Positions 7,506 to 15,501 of a DNA stretch of 64,000 bases are shown here, one piece after another. A model generated the notes under the pieces. The model saw only the letters and a list, made by a program, of their open reading frames with translations, ran no database searches and was not told where the DNA came from. Within the stretch, counting starts at the first letter, position 1. Each line of letters opens with the position of its first letter. A program made the position numbers and the translations under genes. The stretch is from Pseudoalteromonas viridis (GTDB lineage Bacteria; Pseudomonadota; Gammaproteobacteria; Enterobacterales; Alteromonadaceae): positions 3,605,001 through 3,669,000 of the forward strand of contig NZ_CP072425.1 of assembly GCF_017742995.1 (NCBI RefSeq), in the 5' to 3' direction.

Positions 7506-8167
7506 GCCAGTATGTACCCTATGCCGCGGAGTGTTTTAATGGTCACGCCAGCTTGCGTGCCGTCGAGTTTTTTACGGATGCGGTGCACCGCCACCTGTAA
7601 CGCGTTATCGGTCACTTCAAACCCCATGGCGTAGATGGCATCGTACAGTGCGTCTTTGCCCACCGTAAGGCCTACATGACGCAGCAGATATTCCAGAATA
7701 GCCACTTCGGTTTTGCCCATGGAGAGATTTTCACCTTCTACAGTCACCCGTCGAGATTTTGGGTCAAGAGAAAGATTGCCATGAGATAACAAGGTGCCCG
7801 TATACTGGCTGGGGCGACGCAATAAAGCACGCATTCGCGCCAGCAACTCACCGATGTCGAATGGCTTGTTGATATAATCATCTGCGCCCAGGTCCAGCCC
7901 GGCAATGCGGTCATCAACACTACCCCGTGCCGTTAAGATCAAAACGGGGATTGGGTTGTCTGCCCCGCGCAATGTGGCAATCACATCCAGTCCGTCTTTA
8001 TCAGGCAGACCCAGGTCCAGAATAATAGCATCGTAGTGCCACAGGGCCATCTGATCATGCAGTCTACCTGCGCTGGTCGCGATATCGGCGGCATAGCCTT
8101 CTTTAGTCATGGCCTGCTGAATAAAGCTGGCCAGTTGCAGGTTATCTTCGGTGATCAAAATGCGCAT
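7502..8167 (-). CDS. OmpR/PhoB-family response regulator
   Basis: A 221-residue regulator. I use the ATG of MRILITEDN at 8167, with AGGAGA upstream, rather than the in-frame ATG at 8188. The receiver domain has the acidic pocket (ITEDN), the phosphorylated aspartate 51 in IILDLGLPD, LTARG and the conserved lysine in INKPF. The C-terminal winged helix-turn-helix includes DNALQVAVHRIRKKL and IKTLRGIGYIL. The partner kinase overlaps its stop codon. It probably regulates the operon it ends. Confidence 0.93.
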   Translation of the reverse strand: MRILITEDNLQLASFIQQAMTKEGYAADIATSAGRLHDQMALWHYDAIILDLGLPDKDGLDVIATLRGADNPIPVLILTARGSVDDRIAGLDLGADDYINKPFDIGELLARMRALLRRPSQYTGTLLSHGNLSLDPKSRRVTVEGENLSMGKTEVAILEYLLRHVGLTVGKDALYDAIYAMGFEVTDNALQVAVHRIRKKLDGTQAGVTIKTLRGIGYILA

Positions 8168-8207
8168 ACTACTCTCTCCTTTGTGCAACTTAGCTGTGTT
8201 TTTCTCT

Positions 8208-11200
8208 TTATTCCGTGCATGTGTTACCCAGACTCGGTTTGTATTCTGGCAAGCCCTTGTTGCGCCTGGGCAATAATACGCTCAGCAGCACCGGGATGAC
8301 CACCAGCACCAAAATGGTCGATGTGAGCAAGCCGCCAATCACAGCCCAGGCCAGCGGTGGCCACAATGGACTGCTGGCTGAGGTTAGCGGCAACATACCC
8401 ACTATGGTTGTCACCGAAGTCACTATAACAGGGCGGACCCGATTTTGTACCGATAAAACAATTGCCGCCTGAGTGTTCTGCCCGGCTTGTACGTATAACA
8501 AAGTGCCGTCGATCAATAAGATAGCATTATTCACTACAATCCCGGCCAGTGCGAGAATGCCTAGCACCGACATAAACCCAAATGGCACCTGCACCAGGCT
8601 CAGCATAGCGGGAGCACCAATGATGGCAAACGGGATACTCAGCATCACCAGTAAGGTTAAACGCAATGAGTTAAATTGCAGTATCAGGGCTATAAAAAGC
8701 AGCAGCGCGCCGAGCGGCAGGGTTTTAAACAATGCACTGTTCGCCTCATCTGATTCCGCCATTTCGCCTCCCAACTCCAGCTCAAGGCCATGGCGTTCAG
8801 CAATGTCTGTCAACACCGGCGTAAGCTCTGTCAATAATTCGGCCTCGTCCACACCGGGTGCCACTTCGCTGATCAGTTTAACCACAGGCACTCCGTTTCT
8901 GCGCGCCAACACCGCCTGCTTGCCAATTATCTGCGGATCTGCCAGTGCATGCACGGGCACCGCTTTATCAAGTAAGGGCGTCAGTACACCGGTATTCATC
9001 ATATCTATGCTGTCATGGCTGGAATGTGGGTCGTACAACACAACGGATGTTGGCTCGTTGTTAAAGCTCACGTGCGTCATGATTAAGCCCGCGCTACGCC
9101 AGGCCAAATAATCATTGAGCTGACGCTCAGTCAGACCAAACTGGCTGATACGCTGTTGATCAAACGCCATCATCAGCTGTGGCACAGCACTTGAGTAGGC
9201 TTTACCAGGTTTATCAAAACGCGGATCGGCGTTGAGCACGGCAAAAACGTCTTCGCCAGCCTGGCGCAGTACGCCATAATCCTCACCGCTCAGCCACATC
9301 ACTACTGTGCTTTCCAGCGGCGGCCCCTGCCCCAGCTCCCGGGCACGCAGTACTGCTTCTGGGTAATCTCGTTGTAAACGAGTATTTAGCTGCTCAATCA
9401 GCTGGCCCATATCGGTATTTGCTTGTGCGCTCAGCACCACCCGGCCGATATGGCTTTCATCCGGCTTTTGGGCAAGGTTGTAATAAAAGCGCGGACCAGA
9501 GAAACCACTGAAAACTAAAGTACGCTCAACGTTCACATGGGCATTGATGTCCTCAGCAATTTGGTTCAGCGTGTTTGCAGTTAGTGATTTGTGGCTCCCC
9601 ATGGGCAGCTCTACATCTACTATGGCCTGATTCCGGTTGGTTTTTGGAAAGAATTCGCCCTCTGCCTGCGGCAGCGACATTAGTCCGGCACACAGCCCAA
9701 AGGCCGCAACCAGAGTCAGCGCTTTATGTTGCAGCGTAAACTGCGACAAAGCCAATGCACTTTGCTCTAATTTAAATTGCAGTTGCTGCTGCCAACGCGA
9801 GGCCTGAGATCTACGCTCAGGAAAATAGCGATTAAGTAATGGCACTAGGGTAAGTGCAATAGCATAGCTGGCCACAATGCATAAAATAACCATCACCGGA
9901 ATACTGGCGATAAAATCGGCCACACTGCCCTTGGCCATCAGCATAGGTAAAAATGCGGCAACCGTGGTAACTGTTGCTGCACACAACGGGCGCCACAACT
10001 CAGTGATACTATGTATAGCGCTCTGTAAGGGAGCTGCTCCGGATGACACATGGCGATTAAAGCGCTCGGCAACCACAATGCAGTTGTCGACCATCAGGCC
10101 TAACGACAAGATTAGCCCGGCAATCGTCATCTGGTGCAATACGCCATCCATGGCACTGAATGCCGCTACAGCCGTGAGTGTGATCACCACCACCGCAATA
10201 CACACACTGGCGGCCCCGCTGGCAGACAAAAAAACGAACAAAATAACGGCGATGGCAACCAGGCTTAGCATTAACGATTGCATCAACGCATCTTTGCGTT
10301 TTTTGGCCCACTTCGGCTGGAACAATTCGACTCTTACAGTGTCTGCACCATGGATATGGTTAAAGCGCTCAACCAGCTGAGTTACCTGCTCTCCCGCCTG
10401 AGCAATGCGGATCCGGTTAGGCACCAGGGTCACCGCGACCCCAACTTGCTGCCGACCATTGACCCAAAAAGACTCGCGGGCTTGTGGATCGGTGCGATAG
10501 TGGATGTCTGCCAAAGTGGCCAGCGGTAATTGCTGACCCTGAGCCGTTGCAATGAGCGTGTTTTTTAGCTCAGCGACTGAATCAAGCTGCGCCACGGGAG
10601 ATAAATTCAGATTTGCCCGGTCGTTGGTGATGCTGGCGACCGACTCTATGTTATTCGCCTCGGCAATGCGCTGGGCAATCTGTAGCGGTGTGATACCGGT
10701 TTGCAGCATGGATTGCTGTGCAAAAGCCACCGCCAGCTGCTGGCCCGGATCACCCACCAGCTGGGCATTGCGCACCGTACTGAGCGTCAGGAGTTGATCG
10801 CGCAGCGCAATGGCAAGTTGTCGCTCCTGTAGCAAATCTCCTCGGCTGCCAACTGACAAGAAAATCCCCTGGGTGTCCTGAACACGATCCAGGATGGTTA
10901 TGGACAGCGATGGATTGCTCTGGCGGATTGGCGCAACACCTTCTTTGATCCTTTGCCAGACCTCATCCGTGTTGTACACGGTTTCTTTTAGTTCTATATC
11001 CAGCGACGCTGCGCCATGCTTTACCTGAGCGCTGTAGTTCTGGATTTCATCGACCTGTGCCAAAACACGCTCCAGCGGGCGCACATAGCGTTGTGCCAGT
11101 GATTGTGCTTCCAGACCACTGGCATTGAGCACAATCAGACCATTGCGATAGGGGAAACTGGGATCTTCCTGCTCAGGGGCACTAAACCAGCCTCCGATGC

Positions 11201-11270
11201 CGGCAAGACACAAAATGCAGACAAGGCCCAGGATCAGACGTGGGTTAACAAACCAGGGCGTGCTCATCAC
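8208..11270 (-). CDS. RND efflux pump inner-membrane subunit
   Basis: A 1020-residue resistance-nodulation-division permease. A first membrane helix (residues 10-28) precedes a porter domain, then a membrane block from about 332 that carries the proton-relay motif GLMVDNCIVVAE. This has a single acidic residue (D395) where many HAE1 pumps have two. A second porter domain and the C-terminal membrane block follow, with GIVVNNAILLIDG. Length and the two-fold layout are normal for the family. It lies 3 bp after the adaptor gene. It should form a tripartite pump with the adaptor and a TolC-type channel encoded elsewhere. The substrate is unknown. Confidence 0.93.
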   Translation of the reverse strand: MMSTPWFVNPRLILGLVCILCLAGIGGWFSAPEQEDPSFPYRNGLIVLNASGLEAQSLAQRYVRPLERVLAQVDEIQNYSAQVKHGAASLDIELKETVYNTDEVWQRIKEGVAPIRQSNPSLSITILDRVQDTQGIFLSVGSRGDLLQERQLAIALRDQLLTLSTVRNAQLVGDPGQQLAVAFAQQSMLQTGITPLQIAQRIAEANNIESVASITNDRANLNLSPVAQLDSVAELKNTLIATAQGQQLPLATLADIHYRTDPQARESFWVNGRQQVGVAVTLVPNRIRIAQAGEQVTQLVERFNHIHGADTVRVELFQPKWAKKRKDALMQSLMLSLVAIAVILFVFLSASGAASVCIAVVVITLTAVAAFSAMDGVLHQMTIAGLILSLGLMVDNCIVVAERFNRHVSSGAAPLQSAIHSITELWRPLCAATVTTVAAFLPMLMAKGSVADFIASIPVMVILCIVASYAIALTLVPLLNRYFPERRSQASRWQQQLQFKLEQSALALSQFTLQHKALTLVAAFGLCAGLMSLPQAEGEFFPKTNRNQAIVDVELPMGSHKSLTANTLNQIAEDINAHVNVERTLVFSGFSGPRFYYNLAQKPDESHIGRVVLSAQANTDMGQLIEQLNTRLQRDYPEAVLRARELGQGPPLESTVVMWLSGEDYGVLRQAGEDVFAVLNADPRFDKPGKAYSSAVPQLMMAFDQQRISQFGLTERQLNDYLAWRSAGLIMTHVSFNNEPTSVVLYDPHSSHDSIDMMNTGVLTPLLDKAVPVHALADPQIIGKQAVLARRNGVPVVKLISEVAPGVDEAELLTELTPVLTDIAERHGLELELGGEMAESDEANSALFKTLPLGALLLFIALILQFNSLRLTLLVMLSIPFAIIGAPAMLSLVQVPFGFMSVLGILALAGIVVNNAILLIDGTLLYVQAGQNTQAAIVLSVQNRVRPVIVTSVTTIVGMLPLTSASSPLWPPLAWAVIGGLLTSTILVLVVIPVLLSVLLPRRNKGLPEYKPSLGNTCTE

Positions 11271-11273
11271 AAC

Positions 11274-12341
11274 TTACTCCTTATTTAATGTATGGCTTTG
11301 AGACAGGCGGCTGTGAGCAAATACCAGTGCCGGTGAGTCGAGCGGGTCAATGCTGCTCACCAGAATATGATTTGCTCGCCCCGTCACAACCTGCACATGC
11401 TGGCGTTGTTCAGGGGTCGATTGCAGCACCACATAAGGCTGGCTGGCTTCGTCATAATGCAAAACACCACCTGGTAAGCGGTATAGAGGCTGATCGGATA
11501 ATGGAATGTGTAACTGGGCATTGAGACCCATCCAGTCTGGATTAGGCGTTTCCAATTGAACCTTGAGGAAAAAGAACGGCGAGCGAGATCCCAGCGGTAG
11601 CGCACGTTCAACTACCTGGCCCTGAACAGTTTGCTCAAGCGCTGGCACAAACACCTTGACCTTCTGTTGCTCTGCCATGGTAAGCGCAACCTCTTCGGGG
11701 ATGGCAAAGCGCGCATGCAGCGCATCAGCCGCCTGAAAATTCAGTACCGTCTGCCCGGCCTTTGCGTACTCTTTTTGGCGCACTAAAAGGTCGCTCACGA
11801 CCCCGTCGAATGGCGCACTAATGGTTAGCTCGGCAAGCTGATTACGTGCAGCATTCAGCTCGGCCTGTACCTTGTTTACCTGCTGATAAGCCATGTCCAG
11901 ATCGCGACGAAGCTTATCCAGCTGCGACTGAGTTTGCAGGTTACGTTTTACCAGCGCTTCGGTGCGCTCAAACTCTGCGCGGGTATTTTTATACGCCGCA
12001 TTGGCCCGCAAACGCTCCGCCTGTGCCTGCTCCAGTATGGCATAAGCCTCGGGGTCGTACAGTTCCATCAGTACTGTGCCGCGCGTTACAAACTGCCCGG
12101 CGCGCACCCAGAGTTTTTCTACCCTGCCCGATTTTAGCGCGGCTAGTTGAGTGTCTTCAGCCCCCTCTATCTGGCCGTAAAATACCTTTTTTGGTACATC
12201 CACCACTCGTTCAGGCAACACAGTGGTGGGGTGAATAATGGCGGGCTGATTAGATTCAGCCTCAACATACGCTTCGCGCTGCTGATCCTGACAGCCAAGC
12301 ATGGCTACCAGACTCAGCAGGATAAGGGGTTTAGAAGACAT
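11274..12341 (-). CDS. RND efflux periplasmic adaptor (membrane fusion protein), probable lipoprotein
   Basis: 355 residues from the ATG at 12341 (GGGG 7 nt upstream). That start overlaps the end of the MipA/OmpV gene by 11 bp; a longer in-frame start at 12383 is less likely. The N-terminus is a lipoprotein-type signal, LLSLVAMLGC. A lipoyl/barrel-sandwich half (SGRVEKLWVRAGQFV) follows, then a coiled-coil hairpin (about 90-150), a second lipoyl half (LTISAPFDGVVSDL) and beta-barrel domains. This is the standard adaptor layout, linking the RND pump encoded next to an outer-membrane channel. Confidence 0.92.
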   Translation of the reverse strand: MSSKPLILLSLVAMLGCQDQQREAYVEAESNQPAIIHPTTVLPERVVDVPKKVFYGQIEGAEDTQLAALKSGRVEKLWVRAGQFVTRGTVLMELYDPEAYAILEQAQAERLRANAAYKNTRAEFERTEALVKRNLQTQSQLDKLRRDLDMAYQQVNKVQAELNAARNQLAELTISAPFDGVVSDLLVRQKEYAKAGQTVLNFQAADALHARFAIPEEVALTMAEQQKVKVFVPALEQTVQGQVVERALPLGSRSPFFFLKVQLETPNPDWMGLNAQLHIPLSDQPLYRLPGGVLHYDEASQPYVVLQSTPEQRQHVQVVTGRANHILVSSIDPLDSPALVFAHSRLSQSHTLNKE

Positions 12342-13074
12342 AGACATACCCCAACAACAATTGTGCGCCACCAGATTGCTCAATCAGTGGAGAGTCTTTG
12401 ATCTCACTTCCGTAAGCGGTGTAGCTCAGATCAGCCTTTATCATATGATTTTTGCCGAAAAACCAATCACTGGAGACACCCACCTCAAAGTTCATGCTGG
12501 CGTCCCCGACATAAGCCATACGCCCTGCGCGTTGCTCGTTAGGTAAAACACCATAGTAATAGTCAACCAAATCTTCACTGAGATAACTGGCAGACACGTA
12601 CGGCACAATGCGGCCATCGCCCGCAGTAAACGGTATGCCATAGCTTACGCTTGCCTCATACCCTTCATGCGTGCTGGTCATATCGTGCATAAAAGAAAAG
12701 CCAAACTCACCGATTTTAGTATCCAGCTCTCCTTCAAAACCAAAGTCAAAACTCATATCTCTGTCTTCCATTCCCAGGAAAATATCTCCGTCGGCCTCTT
12801 CATAGCCATCCAACCTCAACTGACCGACAAGCGACAGCTCAATATTGTCCTGCTGCCAGACTTTATAGTTGGCGCGCGGACCCAGTAATGAAAAGTTGCC
12901 ATACTGAATAGCGAGGGCGGGCACTAAAATCGTTTCGTTACCTACATCCGTGTAACCCTGATCCTGGGATACCACCGCCGCGCCAACACCCCACTGAATA
13001 CCCGGTTCTTGCTCATCAGAAAGGGCAGAAAAACTCATAAGTGCCAAAGAAATCAAAGAAACTGTTTTGTTCAT
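12331..13074 (-). CDS. MipA/OmpV-family outer-membrane protein
   Basis: 247 residues from the ATG at 13074 (GGAG upstream); the open frame extends to 13209 but lacks a ribosome site. A signal peptide MNKTVSLISLALMSFSALS is followed by a beta-barrel rich in alternating aromatic and polar residues, with the family opening GIQWGVGAAVVSQDQGY and a terminal aromatic, YVYVF. MipA/OmpV proteins are outer-membrane barrels or murein-hydrolase scaffolds often controlled by two-component systems. It is the first gene of the five-gene efflux operon, so it may be the gene most responsive to the encoded regulator. Confidence 0.88.
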   Translation of the reverse strand: MNKTVSLISLALMSFSALSDEQEPGIQWGVGAAVVSQDQGYTDVGNETILVPALAIQYGNFSLLGPRANYKVWQQDNIELSLVGQLRLDGYEEADGDIFLGMEDRDMSFDFGFEGELDTKIGEFGFSFMHDMTSTHEGYEASVSYGIPFTAGDGRIVPYVSASYLSEDLVDYYYGVLPNEQRAGRMAYVGDASMNFEVGVSSDWFFGKNHMIKADLSYTAYGSEIKDSPLIEQSGGAQLLLGYVYVF

Positions 13075-13473
13075 GACTGTGCTCCGTTTATTGAACTTAT
13101 TGGGTCGGACAACGTGTTTGTCCGGGGTTAAGTAAAATTTAAGGGAACAAACTTTCTTGAAACTTACAGGATGAAATTTTTTGAGAAATGCTATGTTGCT
13201 GAAAAACAAGGCGAGACAAATAAGGCTTTATACCAGCCCTGAAAAGAGTGTTGGCGAAAAAGGTGGCCAGGTGCCTGCTTGACGAATTACCACATACAGA
13301 AGGAGAGATTTTTGGAAGTATAACTCGCTTTTATCTATGATTTTGTTATTGCGACTTCGCTCAAAGTGTTAAGGAAGGTGTATGCTTTTTTAGTTTTCCC
13401 TGCCAAGTAAAGGACATACACCACAATTATACCCAAAAGGTAAAAGAGCACTATTGTTAAGCCGTTGTTTTTC

Positions 13474-13866
13474 TCAGGCTCTACGCACCTTAGACAGCTG
13501 GTACCTGTTTTGCCACTCATATATTGCAAGTAAAACAACAAACCCACCTTCGAGGCCGACAAATAACAACCCTACAAGGCTTGCGGTGTGAGCGAACAGC
13601 AAAATAACAATGACACACACGACCATCCATAAAGCATTTGCCATTGCGAGTATCGAAATTGATATAGGTTTGCGGTTGCCTGAAAAAGCGAGTGACAATG
13701 CATAACTTCCATAACAAACATTGGCAATCGCGAAAAAATGAATAAGTGAAACAGGCAAGTTATACAATTTGCCTATCCAATCTTGCAGAAAAAACATAAG
13801 CAAACCCACCGTCAAACCGGCAGTGCCATCTAAGTGCAAGATACTCAATGTTTTAATGGATTTCAT
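13474..13866 (-). CDS. Small four-helix membrane protein
   Basis: 130 residues with four hydrophobic segments (about 12-30, 38-60, 68-92 and 95-117) and a basic tail ending NRYQLSKVRRA. It looks like an inner-membrane protein of the SPW/DoxX-like size class. I do not recognise a specific family. The start ATG lies directly after AAGG, unusually close. It is one of three small minus-strand genes (13474-14806) of unrelated types. Confidence 0.65.
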   Translation of the reverse strand: MKSIKTLSILHLDGTAGLTVGLLMFFLQDWIGKLYNLPVSLIHFFAIANVCYGSYALSLAFSGNRKPISISILAMANALWMVVCVIVILLFAHTASLVGLLFVGLEGGFVVLLAIYEWQNRYQLSKVRRA

Positions 13867-13910
13867 CCTTGGCGCCTAACCCACAGTTGAATGATGAGCA
13901 GCAGCTTCGC

Positions 13911-14378
13911 TTACACGCTTTGTAAGGTGAACTCGTCAAGGTCTGCTGCCATAAAGTTAGTTTTAAATGTAAAAGCAAATGGCGTATCGCCGTTTTCACG
14001 CAAATGCTGAAGGCGAGACAAAGCTTCCTGTACGGTTGGTATATGACCGTCTTCAACCCACCATAACACATAGCTATCTTCCGCCAGTCGATGAAACCAT
14101 TCGCTTTTTCGACGCATGAAATCTCTATGGCCCGTACGAAACATAAAGTTTTTGAGTGAGTCGGTATTCTCCCAAACAGACATGTTGACTATCATGTTTG
14201 GATCATCAAACAGCTTAATACTGTTAGCATCACCGCTATCGTCTTTTAAACGCCAGATAAAGCCTTCACTTTCTTCTGCTATACCATTCACTAAATCCAG
14301 ATTGTCTACAAACTCTTTAATTTCTGGCGCATCCAAAGGGTATTTGGCAAGCGCAATATTTAACTGTGCTAATTTCAT
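13911..14378 (-). CDS. DUF3291-like protein
   Basis: 155 residues with a good ribosome site (AAGGAC). Features I associate with DUF3291 are MKLAQLNIALAKYPLDAPE at the start, GFIWRLKDDSGDANSI, VNMSVWENTDSLKNFMF, and WFHRLAEDSYVLWWVEDGH. The fold resembles dimeric ferredoxin-like monooxygenases (ABM type), and such proteins are sometimes linked to small-molecule oxidation, but no activity can be stated here. It is cytoplasmic, with no signal peptide. Confidence 0.8.
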   Translation of the reverse strand: MKLAQLNIALAKYPLDAPEIKEFVDNLDLVNGIAEESEGFIWRLKDDSGDANSIKLFDDPNMIVNMSVWENTDSLKNFMFRTGHRDFMRRKSEWFHRLAEDSYVLWWVEDGHIPTVQEALSRLQHLRENGDTPFAFTFKTNFMAADLDEFTLQSV

Positions 14379-14434
14379 GTTTTACTGTCCTTCGTTGATA
14401 AATAAAGCTTCTAGGAATGCCGCGAGTGGCATCA

Positions 14435-14806
14435 CTACACACTTAACTTGTTGGAGCTTTTACTATTTTTATACGCGGCACACCAACCGCCAGATATGAC
14501 GAATTTGGGAAACGTATACAGCTGTTCCAATAAGATACGAATAACCGCATTTACGGGGCCTGTAAATGGCTCTGGTGGTAATGCTTCTTCGTTATGGCCG
14601 ATCCCTTGAACCGCCAGCGAAACCGCCATCAATAAAATAGAAACTACCAGTAGTAATACACTAAAATTGAAGACCGTAAAGAACAATAATACTGAACCTG
14701 CTATAAAAATAGGTACTGCAAAAATATGCAGCCACAAATTGGAACGCGACTTATGAAACTTAGCGTATCCTTCCCATTGCCATTTTATGATGCCTTTGAT
14801 TGACAT
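14435..14806 (-). CDS. Mpo1/DUF962-like membrane protein
   Basis: 123 residues with a strong ribosome site (AAGGAGAG). The pattern KFHKSRSNLWLHIFAVP, two to three membrane segments, then QGIGHNEEALPPEPFTGP near the end resembles the DUF962/Mpo1 group. In that group, spaced histidines bind iron for 2-hydroxy fatty acid dioxygenation. The key histidines (HKS, LHIF, GHNE) are present. Function in this organism is inferred only from the motif. The upstream region is a diverged copy of sequence found next to the integron (26882-27113). Confidence 0.7.
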   Translation of the reverse strand: MSIKGIIKWQWEGYAKFHKSRSNLWLHIFAVPIFIAGSVLLFFTVFNFSVLLLVVSILLMAVSLAVQGIGHNEEALPPEPFTGPVNAVIRILLEQLYTFPKFVISGGWCAAYKNSKSSNKLSV

Positions 14807-14822
14807 AATCTCTCCTTAACAC

Positions 14823-15037
14823 TAACGCTCTGGCATTCATGCGCGCACAGCACATGTATTTGCTATTTGAACTGCCCCTGCCCGCAAGCCCTATATGGCT
14901 GATGCCATTTACGCTGAGAGGAATTGATTTCGATAAGTGACTGCAGATTTAAAGCCAATGTAACGCTATCCAATCTCTGTCTGAACAATATGTTCACGTA
15001 TATCATTAGAGCCACCTTTGTGCCGTCTTGCAAAATG
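14823..15037. repeat. Diverged copy of the sequence at 26882-27113
   Basis: About 215 bp align with few gaps to 26882-27113. Shared blocks include TAACGCT, ATTCATGCG, TTGAACTG, GGCTG, TGCCTGAACAA/TGTCTGAACAA and CATTAGA/TATTAGA. Both copies begin with a TAACGC core-like heptamer directly upstream of a small minus-strand gene. The rest of the gap up to 15501 shows no convincing gene, only the promoter region of the aminopeptidase. Confidence 0.6.
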
Positions 15038-15501
15038 CTTTAGTTCTGACATAACTGGTTGCGCCATTATGTATTTGGCGCCTATCCCATTGACGATAAG
15101 ATATCTTCAAAGAGCCACTGCAACATAAAACAACCTTACCACAAAAAGGTACGAGCGCAATTGGGTATCTGTGCATACCTTGCATGAAACAAACAAGACG
15201 GGCTGATACAACTAATCGACACCTATTCCAAAACCAGCCGCTCAGTCGATGGCAGTATGCTGATACCAACCAATATACACGCTAGTAAAAGCATATTGAA
15301 AAACTCTGTTACATAATAACCATGCCCCAAATTGGACCGTCCCTTACTATCCAAGAACATGAAAAACCAATATAGAACAACGCGTTAAAAAAACTAAAGG
15401 CTGACGTTTAACTCTACTTTAGATCCCAAGAAAAGAATTGACTGTTAACTTAGAACAGCTTGTGTAGATAATCGGGTAAAACAACAATAAAAGGACAATT
15501 C

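Noticed and set aside
8473..9111. 212-residue plus-strand ORF opposite the RND gene
   Set aside because: Antisense to a clear RND permease; no independent start signal or motif.
13335..13562. 75-residue ORF with one hydrophobic stretch
   Set aside because: It overlaps the 130-residue membrane protein gene by 89 bp in another frame and has no ribosome site; the hydrophobic part lies beyond the overlap, so a short real gene cannot be fully excluded.
13474..14806. Three small minus-strand genes as integron cassettes
   Set aside because: No paired RYYYAAC/GTTRRRY sites with complementary arms between them; only the region upstream of 14806 resembles the array edge. Kept as a question in the findings, not as a call.
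15006..15269. 87-residue minus-strand ORF in the gap before the aminopeptidase
   Set aside because: Part lies in the diverged repeat shared with the integron edge; no ribosome site and no protein-like pattern.
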